The notes below the pieces were generated by a model. That model did not search any database. It was given only the letters and a program-made list of their open reading frames with translations, and was not told where the DNA came from. This document shows, piece after piece, positions 1-7,310 of a DNA stretch of 13,645 nt. Both the position numbers and the translations under genes were made by a program. How positions within the stretch are numbered: position 1 is the stretch's first letter; the number at the start of each line of letters is the position of its first letter. The stretch is from Bacillota bacterium (lineage in GTDB: Bacteria; Bacillota; Clostridia; Oscillospirales; Ruminococcaceae), in the NCBI GenBank assembly GCA_023395435.1, contig JAEWZG010000124.1, positions 1 through 13,645 of the forward strand, in the 5' to 3' direction.

Positions 1-370
1 CTGTAACAACAGGTGGAAAAAGCTTTTTGATTCTGTCTGCTCCAGCGAAATATGCAATAATAGCAAATACAACATAGACAAGTCCTGCTATCACTATACC
101 ACCTTGTGCCAGTGGTACATTATCAGGCACGACCTTACCATCTTTCATTATAACTGCTGTAAGAGCAGGAAGGAAAGCAAACGATGAACCAAGGAAAACC
201 GGCACCTTCATTTTTGTGCAGAAATGGAAGATTAATGTTCCTACTCCCGCTGAAAAAAGGGCCAACGAAGGATTAAGACCTGTAAGTAGAGGAACCAGAA
301 CAGTAGCGCCAAACATTGCAAACAAATGCTGAACACTTAAAAGATAATCTTTTGATTTAAGTTTATTCAT
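1..370 (-). CDS. uraA: Uracil permease-type NCS2 transporter, 5' part (cut by left edge)
   Basis: An open frame on the minus strand starts at ATG 370-368 and runs off the left edge after 123 codons, so only the N-terminal third or less is visible. The product begins MNKLKSKDYLLSVQHLFAMFG and continues with ATVLVPLLTGLNPSLALFS, then KVPVFLGSSFAFLPAL. The QHxFAMFGATVLVP opening and the FLGSSFAF segment are characteristic of the nucleobase-cation symporter-2 family, on the uracil permease (UraA/PyrP) side; members are inner-membrane proton-coupled importers with about 14 membrane segments. The start is supported by an AAAGGAG ribosome site 8 nt upstream (379-385) and by a promoter at 403-431. 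The short leader has no room for a PyrR-type attenuator. Uracil is the likely substrate; xanthine or another nucleobase cannot be excluded from this fragment. Confidence 0.87.
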   Translation of the reverse strand, partial: MNKLKSKDYLLSVQHLFAMFGATVLVPLLTGLNPSLALFSAGVGTLIFHFCTKMKVPVFLGSSFAFLPALTAVIMKDGKVVPDNVPLAQGGIVIAGLVYVVFAIIAYFAGADRIKKLFPPVVT

Positions 371-402
371 TTATCATTCTCCTTTTTGTTTTTATCTATA
401 CT

Positions 403-431
403 ATTTTATCAAAAATATACCAACATTTCAA
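403..431 (-). promoter_or_regulatory. Sigma-A-type promoter of the nucleobase permease gene
   Basis: On the minus strand, TTGAAA (426-431) is followed by a 17-bp spacer and TAAAAT (403-408), giving a leader of only about 25 nt before the permease start. This indicates the permease is transcribed independently of the upstream gene ending at 529. No terminator hairpin with a T-run was found between 371 and 528, so read-through from upstream is also possible. The rest of this spacer is AT-rich with no other recognisable element. Confidence 0.6.
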
Positions 432-528
432 TATAAAATAGAATATTTATTTGATTTAATATCATATATAATAATTTTATACGCATAATTATCAATAAAG
501 GAGAAATAAATAATAATAATTGGGAAAC

Positions 529-1323
529 TTATCTTATATTGTCGACTAATTGTTGCTTTGCAGCCTTTAAAAGCTGTTCGGATTCAGTATTTTCAATTAC
601 CTTTTCCATTGCATTTTTAAAAAGAGAATATCGGTTTGTTTTTAAGAAAATCTTGCCGAGGATAAAATAAAGCTCATAATCCTTACATATAGTATTCCTA
701 TCAGCAAATGCTGAACTAATATAATCTTCCGCCTTTATATAATCACCTTTTGAATATTCAAGCATTGCAAAATTTTTTTTAATTTCTGAACTATATTTCA
801 TATTATTTATATATTTATTTAGATACTTTTTCCCATAGGAAATTTCATCTGTTGCTGACAGAAGATTATTCAAAAGTATATTTAAATATATGCTTTTTAA
901 ATAAAATGCAAGCTTATACTTTCTTGGCAAGGTATAGAAAACATTGAACGCTCTATAGCCTGAATATGGATTTGCACGTTTTATTGCTTTTAAAGCTCCC
1001 GGAAAATCATTTGCCTCAATATATAGTTGTGACAGGCAGATATACAACTTACTTCTTAGGACTTTATCGCCTGATTTTGCAATTTTCTTTTCAAGAACAG
1101 CAATTTTCTTTTCAGTTCTACCATTGAGGAATTTCCCAAGTGTCAGGTATCTGATTTGTTGAAGTAAAAGGCAAATTAACATTGTAATAACTATTACGCA
1201 AAGGCATATTATCAGAGATTTCGTATAAGACAGATCGATATAATATTTGCGGGAAAGCTCAAAAAATATAAGTGCAAGCTCTGCACCTATTATTGATGAT
1301 ATAAGATAATAAACTCTGCTCAT
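529..1323 (-). CDS. Unrecognised two-TM, helical-repeat (TPR-like) protein
   Basis: A 264-residue protein that I cannot assign to a named family. It opens with two hydrophobic stretches (about residues 4-21 and 36-56, the second rich in I, C, V and L), so it is probably anchored in the membrane by a short N-terminal hairpin. The rest is Lys/Tyr-rich and helical, with segments such as SKLYICLSQLYIEANDFPGA and LEYSKGDYIKAEDYISSAFA, which have the small/aromatic spacing of tetratricopeptide repeats, so the C-terminal part is likely a protein-interaction scaffold. An in-frame TTG at 1338-1336 gives a longer frame, but ATG 1323 is preferred because AGGTGG (1329-1334) lies 5 nt upstream of it. It has its own promoter and is separated from glgA by a terminator, so linkage to glycogen synthesis is not implied. 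Confidence 0.8.
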   Translation of the reverse strand: MSRVYYLISSIIGAELALIFFELSRKYYIDLSYTKSLIICLCVIVITMLICLLLQQIRYLTLGKFLNGRTEKKIAVLEKKIAKSGDKVLRSKLYICLSQLYIEANDFPGALKAIKRANPYSGYRAFNVFYTLPRKYKLAFYLKSIYLNILLNNLLSATDEISYGKKYLNKYINNMKYSSEIKKNFAMLEYSKGDYIKAEDYISSAFADRNTICKDYELYFILGKIFLKTNRYSLFKNAMEKVIENTESEQLLKAAKQQLVDNIR

Positions 1324-1328
1324 AATTC

Positions 1329-1334
1329 CCACCT
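1329..1334 (-). promoter_or_regulatory. Ribosome binding site that fixes the start at 1323
   Basis: AGGTGG on the minus strand, 5 nt before ATG 1323. The alternative TTG start at 1338 lies upstream of this site and has no purine-rich sequence of its own at the right distance. Confidence 0.65.
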
Positions 1335-1351
1335 GCAATATGTTTTATATA

Positions 1352-1380
1352 ATTGTATCATAATGTCAAAAAAAAGTAAA
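1352..1380 (-). promoter_or_regulatory. Promoter of the two-TM helical-repeat gene (extended -10)
   Basis: On the minus strand, TTTACT (1375-1380), a 17-bp spacer and TACAAT (1352-1357), preceded by TG one base upstream (TGATACAAT), form an extended -10 promoter. A TTGACA also lies inside the spacer but has no -10 at a normal distance. The expected leader is about 20-25 nt and carries the AGGTGG ribosome site. Confidence 0.5.
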
Positions 1381-1386
1381 TAATCA

Positions 1387-1424
1387 TATAAAAAGCTTCT
1401 GACTTTAATATGTCAGAAGCCTTT
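1387..1424 (-). terminator. Intrinsic terminator after glgA
   Basis: A perfect 9-bp stem (GCTTCTGAC with GTCAGAAGC; 1395-1403 and 1412-1420) with an 8-nt loop is followed on the minus strand by TTTTTATAT. It begins 8 nt past the glgA stop codon, so it closes the glgBCDA transcript. The plus-strand side has only three T residues after the stem, so it acts mainly in the glg direction. Confidence 0.88.
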
Positions 1425-1428
1425 AAAA

Positions 1429-2838
1429 TTAAATATCCTTATAAAGCCCGAGGTAAAGCTCAGCTGAACGGTTCCAACTAAAATCTTCGCGCATTGCTCG
1501 ACTGACAAGCTTACCCCACTGCATTCTCTTTTCATAGAGATTCTTTGCACGTTTTACAGAATCAAGCATATCGTGTGCATTATATGTCTTGAATGTAAAG
1601 CCGTTTCCACCTTTTCCTCCGCAGTCGACGATAGAATCACGGAGTCCGCCTGTTTCTCGAACTATAGGGATTGTTCCATATCTTAATGCTACCATCTGTG
1701 CAAGACCGCAAGGCTCACTCTGCGATGGCATGAGGAACATATCAGCTCCTGAATAAATCTTTCGTGCAAGGTCAGTATTAAAACCAATAGTTACGCTGAC
1801 CTTATCAGGATAACGAGCCTGCATTTCGCTGAAGAAATCTTCATAAATCTTTTCACCTGAACCAAGAATAGCGAATTTATATCCAAGTTCAATTATATCT
1901 TCAAAAACATATTTTATAAGGTCAATACCCTTATGTGACACAAAACGGGTAACAATACCGATAACAGGTTCCTTGCCTGGGGCAAGTCCCAGATTTTCAA
2001 GCAGTTTTGCCTTACAGATTGCTTTGCCTGCCTTATCATCAACAGAATAATTATTGAACAATGCCTTATCCGTCTCTGGATTATAGATATCCAGATCTAT
2101 TCCATTAAGGAAGCCACAAAGCTTGTACTGTTTATTGACAAGAATTCTGTCAAGACCATGTGAATACCAAGGATCAAGAATTTCCCACGCATAACTTGGG
2201 CTTACTGTTGTTATCTTATCAGCTGCTTCGATGCCAGCCTTCATAAAGTTAACGCAACCATCATATTCAAGCATATCTGTATGATACATTGGAATACCAA
2301 GGATTTCATTGATTAACTCAAGACCATATTTACCTTGATACTGAATGTTATGAATTGTGAGCACTGTCTTAATGTCTTCATATCCGTTACGGTAGCGATA
2401 GAATATATCGTAGTAAACTGGTACAAGGGCTGTCTGCCAGTCATTAGCATTAATTACCTGTGGCTTAAAGTCAATGTAAGAAAGCATTTCAAGAATTGCT
2501 CTTGAGAAGAATACAAATCTTTCTGCATCATCATAAAACCCATACAAGCCTTGACGTGAGAAATAATACTCATTATCAAGGAGATAGTATGTAACACCAT
2601 TTGCATGAGCTTCAAAGACACCACAATATTGTTTTCTCCACGCAACATCAACTGTGAAATTAGTCAGGAAAGTCATGTCCTTTTTAAGATCTTCACTAAT
2701 TGCACCGTACATAGGAATCACAACCCTACAGTCGTGACCAAGCTTATTGATGGCAGCAGGCAATGATCCTGCTACATCAGCAAGTCCGCCTGACGCAACA
2801 AATGGTACTGCTTCACTTGCAACATATAGTATGTTCAT
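1429..2838 (-). CDS. glgA: Glycogen synthase (ADP-glucose-dependent, GT5)
   Basis: A 469-residue protein of normal bacterial GlgA length. It transfers glucose from ADP-glucose to the non-reducing end of an alpha-1,4-glucan in the cytoplasm. The N-terminal Rossmann domain (GT5 catalytic domain) carries SGGLADVAGSLP (16-27) and NANDWQTALVPVYY (130-143); the C-terminal GT1-type domain has the sugar-nucleotide-binding TRFVSHKG (297-304; Arg298 and Lys303) and SEPCGLAQMVALRYG (374-388; Glu375), then ETGGLRD. The position equivalent to Lys15 of the E. coli KTGGL motif is alanine here (ASGGL, 15-19). The start is supported by AAAGGA 7 nt upstream. It is the last gene of the operon, 26 nt after glgD, and is followed directly by an intrinsic terminator. 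Confidence 0.96.
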   Translation of the reverse strand: MNILYVASEAVPFVASGGLADVAGSLPAAINKLGHDCRVVIPMYGAISEDLKKDMTFLTNFTVDVAWRKQYCGVFEAHANGVTYYLLDNEYYFSRQGLYGFYDDAERFVFFSRAILEMLSYIDFKPQVINANDWQTALVPVYYDIFYRYRNGYEDIKTVLTIHNIQYQGKYGLELINEILGIPMYHTDMLEYDGCVNFMKAGIEAADKITTVSPSYAWEILDPWYSHGLDRILVNKQYKLCGFLNGIDLDIYNPETDKALFNNYSVDDKAGKAICKAKLLENLGLAPGKEPVIGIVTRFVSHKGIDLIKYVFEDIIELGYKFAILGSGEKIYEDFFSEMQARYPDKVSVTIGFNTDLARKIYSGADMFLMPSQSEPCGLAQMVALRYGTIPIVRETGGLRDSIVDCGGKGGNGFTFKTYNAHDMLDSVKRAKNLYEKRMQWGKLVSRAMREDFSWNRSAELYLGLYKDI

Positions 2839-2864
2839 AAAATCGTCCTTTCTTATTATGCTAA

Positions 2865-3989
2865 TTAAACTGTCGCGCCTTTTCCGACAAATAGTGGATA
2901 AACCTGTGAACCGCTTAGTGTTCTGCTATCGCTGACTACAACCTGCTTATCAGTAATTATATAATTTATATCGGATTTTTCACCAATAACTGTTCCCTGC
3001 ATAATGATTGAATTTTTTACACTCGCACCTTTACCGACTTTTACGCCACGAAAGAGTATGCAGTTTTCAACATTCCCTTCAATAACACAGCCATCAGCAA
3101 TAAGTGAATTCTTTACTGTTGAGCCAAGGCCGTACTTGCAAGGAGCATTATCGCTGACCTTTGTATAAATAGGTCTGTGTTTTAAAAACAGCTGATTTCT
3201 GTTTTCTGTGCAAAGAAGTTTCATATTCTCTTTAAAATAACTGTTTATGCTATCAATTCTGCTTAAATAACCTTCATATTGATAAGCGCAAATGTTAAGT
3301 TCCTTAACCTTTGACTGAATAATATCTCTCTCAAAGCTGTACTGACTTCTTGATATAGCCTGTTGTACAAGCTGGATAAGAAGATCCTTCTTAATCATAA
3401 ACATATTAAGGCTTATATTGCACATTCCGCTTATCTGTGGGTTAGTAAGAACTTCATACACCCTACCATCTTCATTCGCAGCAAAAACAGTGCTGTAACG
3501 TGTCTGCTCCAATGAATATTCACCCTTATGACAGATAACTGTAATATCAGCATTCTTTTCTGTATGGTATTCAATAATCGGCTTATAATCTATATTTGCA
3601 ACAACATCACAGTCAGACATAAGTATATATTCTGCTGCTGAATGTTTAATAAAATCCATTATTCCTGAAAGAGCCTCAACTCGTCCTCTATACATACCTG
3701 ATGAGTTGTTGCCAAAAGGAGGAAGAATGTGAAGCCCACCTTTTTTTCTTGAAAGCTCCCACTCTCTGCCTGAGCCAAGGTGGTCAAGCAAGGACTGAAA
3801 ATTCGATTTAGTGATTACTCCTACTTCAGAAATACCTGAGTTAACCATATTTGACAAAGCAAAATCGATGAGTCGATATCTTCCACCAAAAAGGATTGAA
3901 CCCATTGTTCTATGTTTTGTTAAATCTTCTATTGTTGTATCGTGCATATTTGAAAAAATAAGTCCTAATACATTGCTCATGTTTGGCAT
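2865..3989 (-). CDS. glgD: GlgD, non-catalytic partner of ADP-glucose pyrophosphorylase
   Basis: A 374-residue paralogue of GlgC. It keeps the family fold: FGGRYRLIDFALSNMVNSG (34-52) parallels the [18 protein letters not shown] of GlgC, and the C-terminal half has the left-handed beta-helix hexapeptide pattern (SVKNSIIMQG, GTVIGEKSD). The catalytic parts have decayed. The nucleotide-binding GGxGxRL is replaced by FSNMHD (12-17), the lysine before the PYGG-equivalent is lost, and SGDH has become SDCD (125-128). In characterised Firmicute systems GlgD has little activity alone and raises the activity of the GlgC/GlgD heterotetramer, and that role is inferred here. The start is set by GAGGGAGG directly after the glgC stop; the intergenic gap is 15 nt, so the two genes are translationally close and probably co-regulated. 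Confidence 0.95.
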   Translation of the reverse strand: MPNMSNVLGLIFSNMHDTTIEDLTKHRTMGSILFGGRYRLIDFALSNMVNSGISEVGVITKSNFQSLLDHLGSGREWELSRKKGGLHILPPFGNNSSGMYRGRVEALSGIMDFIKHSAAEYILMSDCDVVANIDYKPIIEYHTEKNADITVICHKGEYSLEQTRYSTVFAANEDGRVYEVLTNPQISGMCNISLNMFMIKKDLLIQLVQQAISRSQYSFERDIIQSKVKELNICAYQYEGYLSRIDSINSYFKENMKLLCTENRNQLFLKHRPIYTKVSDNAPCKYGLGSTVKNSLIADGCVIEGNVENCILFRGVKVGKGASVKNSIIMQGTVIGEKSDINYIITDKQVVVSDSRTLSGSQVYPLFVGKGATV

Positions 3990-4004
3990 AACAAATCCTC
4001 CCTC

Positions 4005-5207
4005 TTAAATACTTTCTGATATAATTTGCTTTGGCAGTACTTTTGAATCAGGAGAAATTCTAATTCTGTGCCCAACAACTGCAACGCCCCATTCATTTTT
4101 GTTCATAATGTTTTCAGGCCTTTCACCGATTACTGCATTTTTTCCTATTTCACTGTCTTCTCCGATAATTGAATATTCTATTACTGCACCTTCATGAATG
4201 TATGCACCTGGCATAATAATACTGTCTTTTACAACAGCACCCTTTTCGATAGTTACGCTTTCAAAAATAATTGATGAATCAACTGTTCGGTCAATATTTG
4301 TGCCTTCTGTTACCATTGAATTTTCAATACAGGCATTATCGCCAACGTAGTTTGGTGGAGCAACAGGATTCCTCGAATAAATCTTCCATGAAGGGTCATA
4401 GAGATCAAGAGGAACATTGGGGTTCAGCAAGTCCATATTAGATTCCCAAAGGCTATCTATTGTTCCGACATCCTTCCAGTAGCCTTCAAACCTGTATGCA
4501 AATAATCTTTCATTATGTTCAAGCATTGAAGGAATTATATTCTTGCCAAAGTCCTTTGAAGCTTCTTTATCCATTTCATTCTGAATAAGATAGCTTTTTA
4601 ATGTATCGTAATTGAAAACATAAATGCCCATGGAAGCAAGCGTGCTTTTCGGCTGCTTTGGCTTTTCTTCAAAATCATATACTAAACCGTCAGGCATAAC
4701 ACCCATAATACCAAAACGTGATGCTTCATCCTTATCAACATCTATTACTGCAATAGTACAGTCAGCATTGTTTTTCTTATGAAAATCTATCATCTCAGAA
4801 TAATCCATTTTATATATATGGTCACCAGAAAGTATGAGTACATACTCAGGATTATATCTTTCAATAAAGCTTAAATTCTGATATATTGCATTGGCAGTTC
4901 CTGTGTACCATTGAGCGCCTGATGCTGTCTGGTACGGAGGAAGTGTATGAACACCACCATGATCACGATCAAGATCCCACGGCTGGCCGTTTCCTATATA
5001 ATCGTGAAGAACAAGTGGCATATATTGAGTCAATACACCGACTGTGTCAATTCCTGAATTTATGCAATTTGAAAGTGGAAAATCTATAATTTTATATTTT
5101 CCTCCGTATGGTACAGCCGGTTTTGCAACATTTTGGGTCAAGGCATAAAGACGACTTCCCTGCCCCCCAGCCAAAAGCATTGCAACACATTCCTTTTTGT
5201 AATACAT
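4005..5207 (-). CDS. glgC: Glucose-1-phosphate adenylyltransferase (catalytic subunit)
   Basis: A 400-residue enzyme that converts glucose-1-phosphate and ATP to ADP-glucose and pyrophosphate, the committed and normally allosterically controlled step of glycogen synthesis. Visible motifs are LAGGQGSRL (12-20, nucleotide-binding loop), [19 protein letters not shown] (29-47), [12 protein letters not shown] (100-111), [10 protein letters not shown] (127-136, with the metal-binding Asp129) and FEEKPKQP (179-186, with the glucose-1-phosphate-binding Lys182). All catalytic residues are intact, unlike the neighbouring GlgD. The C-terminal part has left-handed beta-helix repeats ([20 protein letters not shown]). 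The start at ATG 5207 follows GGTAGGTG. It lies 44 nt downstream of glgB and 15 nt upstream of glgD. Confidence 0.97.
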   Translation of the reverse strand: MYYKKECVAMLLAGGQGSRLYALTQNVAKPAVPYGGKYKIIDFPLSNCINSGIDTVGVLTQYMPLVLHDYIGNGQPWDLDRDHGGVHTLPPYQTASGAQWYTGTANAIYQNLSFIERYNPEYVLILSGDHIYKMDYSEMIDFHKKNNADCTIAVIDVDKDEASRFGIMGVMPDGLVYDFEEKPKQPKSTLASMGIYVFNYDTLKSYLIQNEMDKEASKDFGKNIIPSMLEHNERLFAYRFEGYWKDVGTIDSLWESNMDLLNPNVPLDLYDPSWKIYSRNPVAPPNYVGDNACIENSMVTEGTNIDRTVDSSIIFESVTIEKGAVVKDSIIMPGAYIHEGAVIEYSIIGEDSEIGKNAVIGERPENIMNKNEWGVAVVGHRIRISPDSKVLPKQIISESI

Positions 5208-5251
5208 AAAAACACCTACCTATATATTAGTTAATCTGAGAGAAATTTATT

Positions 5252-7180
5252 TTATAATTTTAACTTCGGTTTTTTAGTCTTTGACGCAGTTTTTTTCTTC
5301 TTAAATAAAATAGCTGACAAGGCCGGAATATTTATATTAATTGAATAGTCATATCCATGCATTGGGATTTTCTCTGTCTTGATGCTTGGGTTTGTCATTC
5401 CCTCGCCACCAAACTTTGAGGATGTTGAATTAAAAACTTCATAGTATGTTCCCTTTTCAGGAACGCCAATTCTATATTCATTCCTTGCTACAGGAACAAA
5501 ATTGCAGACAGTGATAATTTCATTTTTATCACTATCAATTCTTCGGAATGCAATGATACTTTGCTTATAGTCATCATTCGAAATCCACTGGAATCCGGCC
5601 CAAGAATCATCATCCTGCCACAAAGGTGGATTCTTTATATAGAACTTATTTAGCTCTTTGACAAATTCATGATAGTTCTTATGATTTTCAAACTGATCAA
5701 TCATAAACCATTCAAGTGATTTTTCAAAATCCCATTCTCTGAACTGAGCAAATTCCTGTCCCATAAACATCAGTTTCTTGCCTGGATGAGCCATCATATA
5801 ACACATAAAGGCTTTTGCAGAAGTAAATTTCTGTTCAGTTGTACCAAACATCTTATCAATCAATGATTGCTTGCCGTGAACAACCTCGTCGTGAGAAATT
5901 GGCAGGACAAAATTCTCAGAAAAGCTATAGAAGAAGGAAAAGGTAAGCTTATCATGATTGAACGCACGATAGATAGGGTCAAGCTTCATATAAGCAAGCA
6001 TATCATTCATCCAGCCCATATTCCACTTAAAATTAAAGCCTAGTCCGCCGATGTCTGTTGGCTTTGTAACAAGTGGCCATGCTGTTGATTCCTCTGCAAT
6101 CATTAGTGTATGCGGATTTCTTGAAAATACAGCTTCATTAAGATGTTTAATAAAATCAAGAGCTTCAAGATTTTCATGACCGCCATTTATATTAGGCGTC
6201 CATTCACCATCACGTCTGTCATAATCAAGATAAAGCATTGAAGCAACAGCGTCGACTCTTAAACCGTCAATGTGATATTTTTCAAGCCAATAAAGTGCGT
6301 TTGAAATTAGAAAAGATTGAACCTCAGGTTTGCCATAATCAAAAACTCTTGTTCCCCAAGAGAGTTGTTCTCTCTTCAAAGGATCAGAATACTCATAGCA
6401 GCATGTGCCATCCCACTCATAAAGTCCGGCTTCATCCTTTGGGAAATGCGCAGGAACCCAGTCAAGAATAACTCCGATTCCAGCATTATGACACTTATTC
6501 ACTAAATTCATAAAATCGTGTGGGGTTCCAAAACGTGAAGTTGGGGCATAGTAGCCTATTACCTGATAGCCCCATGAACCATCATATGGATATTCAGAAA
6601 GAGGCATAAATTCTATATGAGTGTAACCCATTGATTTTACATAAGGAATAAGCTCGTCAGAAAGTTGCTTATAGCTATAAAAAGTTCCGTCATCATTCTT
6701 TTTCCATGAACCTGCATTAACTTCATAAATATTTACTGGGCTTTTATATATATTTGTTTGAGCCTTTTTATCAAGCCATTTGCTGTCAGTCCACTTATAA
6801 CCCGAAATATCATAAATCTTTGAACCTGTTGCAGGCTTGGTTTCCATATGAGTTCCATATGGGTCGGATTTTAGACTTACGGTGCCGTTTTTCCCCCTGA
6901 CGTAATATTTATAGGTATCAAATTGATTTAAGTTACTTATAAACGTAATCCAGACACTGTCTGTGAGCTTTTTCATTGGGTTAATAGTTTCATCCCATTT
7001 ATTAAAATCACCAACTACTGAAATATATTCCGCATTAGGAGCCCATACCCTAAATTCATAACCTGATTTCTTTCCACTTTTTTTATAATGGCAACCAAAA
7101 AATTCGCCTGAATCATAATTTTTACCTTGGTGAAATAAATACAAAGGTAATTCATAGTGCTTTGAAAGTTTTATGCTCAT
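5252..7180 (-). CDS. glgB: 1,4-alpha-glucan (glycogen) branching enzyme, GH13
   Basis: A 642-residue branching enzyme that cuts alpha-1,4-glucan chains and reattaches them through alpha-1,6 bonds. An N-terminal CBM48 module (about residues 30-125, EFRVWAPNAEYISVVGDFN) precedes the GH13 barrel. The four conserved regions are DWVPAHF (240-246), GLRVDAVAS (306-314, nucleophile Asp310), IAEEST (361-366, acid/base Glu363) and LPISHDEV (426-433, Asp431). The frame stays open upstream to 7282, but ATG 7180 is chosen. It has AGGGGGA 6 nt upstream, the CBM48 module is complete from there, and the longer version would read through the promoter at 7208-7236. The last 16 residues are strikingly basic (9 Lys). 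It is the first gene of glgBCDA. Confidence 0.96.
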   Translation of the reverse strand: MSIKLSKHYELPLYLFHQGKNYDSGEFFGCHYKKSGKKSGYEFRVWAPNAEYISVVGDFNKWDETINPMKKLTDSVWITFISNLNQFDTYKYYVRGKNGTVSLKSDPYGTHMETKPATGSKIYDISGYKWTDSKWLDKKAQTNIYKSPVNIYEVNAGSWKKNDDGTFYSYKQLSDELIPYVKSMGYTHIEFMPLSEYPYDGSWGYQVIGYYAPTSRFGTPHDFMNLVNKCHNAGIGVILDWVPAHFPKDEAGLYEWDGTCCYEYSDPLKREQLSWGTRVFDYGKPEVQSFLISNALYWLEKYHIDGLRVDAVASMLYLDYDRRDGEWTPNINGGHENLEALDFIKHLNEAVFSRNPHTLMIAEESTAWPLVTKPTDIGGLGFNFKWNMGWMNDMLAYMKLDPIYRAFNHDKLTFSFFYSFSENFVLPISHDEVVHGKQSLIDKMFGTTEQKFTSAKAFMCYMMAHPGKKLMFMGQEFAQFREWDFEKSLEWFMIDQFENHKNYHEFVKELNKFYIKNPPLWQDDDSWAGFQWISNDDYKQSIIAFRRIDSDKNEIITVCNFVPVARNEYRIGVPEKGTYYEVFNSTSSKFGGEGMTNPSIKTEKIPMHGYDYSININIPALSAILFKKKKTASKTKKPKLKL

Positions 7181-7186
7181 ATTTAA

Positions 7187-7193
7187 TCCCCCT
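7187..7193 (-). promoter_or_regulatory. Strong ribosome binding site of glgB
   Basis: AGGGGGA on the minus strand, 6 nt before ATG 7180. Together with the promoter just upstream it excludes the 34-codon N-terminal extension that the open frame allows. Confidence 0.75.
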
Positions 7194-7207
7194 GTTTTGT
7201 TATACAT

Positions 7208-7236
7208 ATTATAGCAATATATTTGTAATAATGCAA
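7208..7236 (-). promoter_or_regulatory. Promoter of the glgBCDA operon (extended -10)
   Basis: On the minus strand, TTGCAT (7231-7236), a 17-bp spacer and a perfect TATAAT (7208-7213) preceded by TGC form a strong extended -10 promoter. Transcription would start near 7201, about 20 nt before the glgB start. The 130-nt spacer to spoIIE holds no convincing intrinsic terminator, so transcripts from spoIIE may also enter the operon. I saw no sigma-E-type (ATA / CATACA-T) promoter, the form that drives glg in Bacillus subtilis. Confidence 0.72.
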
Positions 7237-7310
7237 GAGTTTTTGTAAATATTTTCTGAAAATAGACATTTTTATAAAGCACATTTTAGTTAATATTACC
7301 CAGTAAATTG

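Noticed and set aside
371..402. PyrR-type attenuator or purine/pyrimidine riboswitch before the permease
   Set aside because: The leader from the predicted start site is only about 25 nt, too short for an aptamer or attenuator hairpins.
481..528. Terminator after the helical-repeat gene
   Set aside because: Only a 6-bp A/T stem (ATAATT/AATTAT) with a loose loop and no T-run can be drawn.
7181..7282. 34-codon N-terminal extension of the glgB frame
   Set aside because: It overlaps the glg promoter and its likely start site, while ATG 7180 has a strong AGGGGGA ribosome site and gives a complete CBM48 domain.
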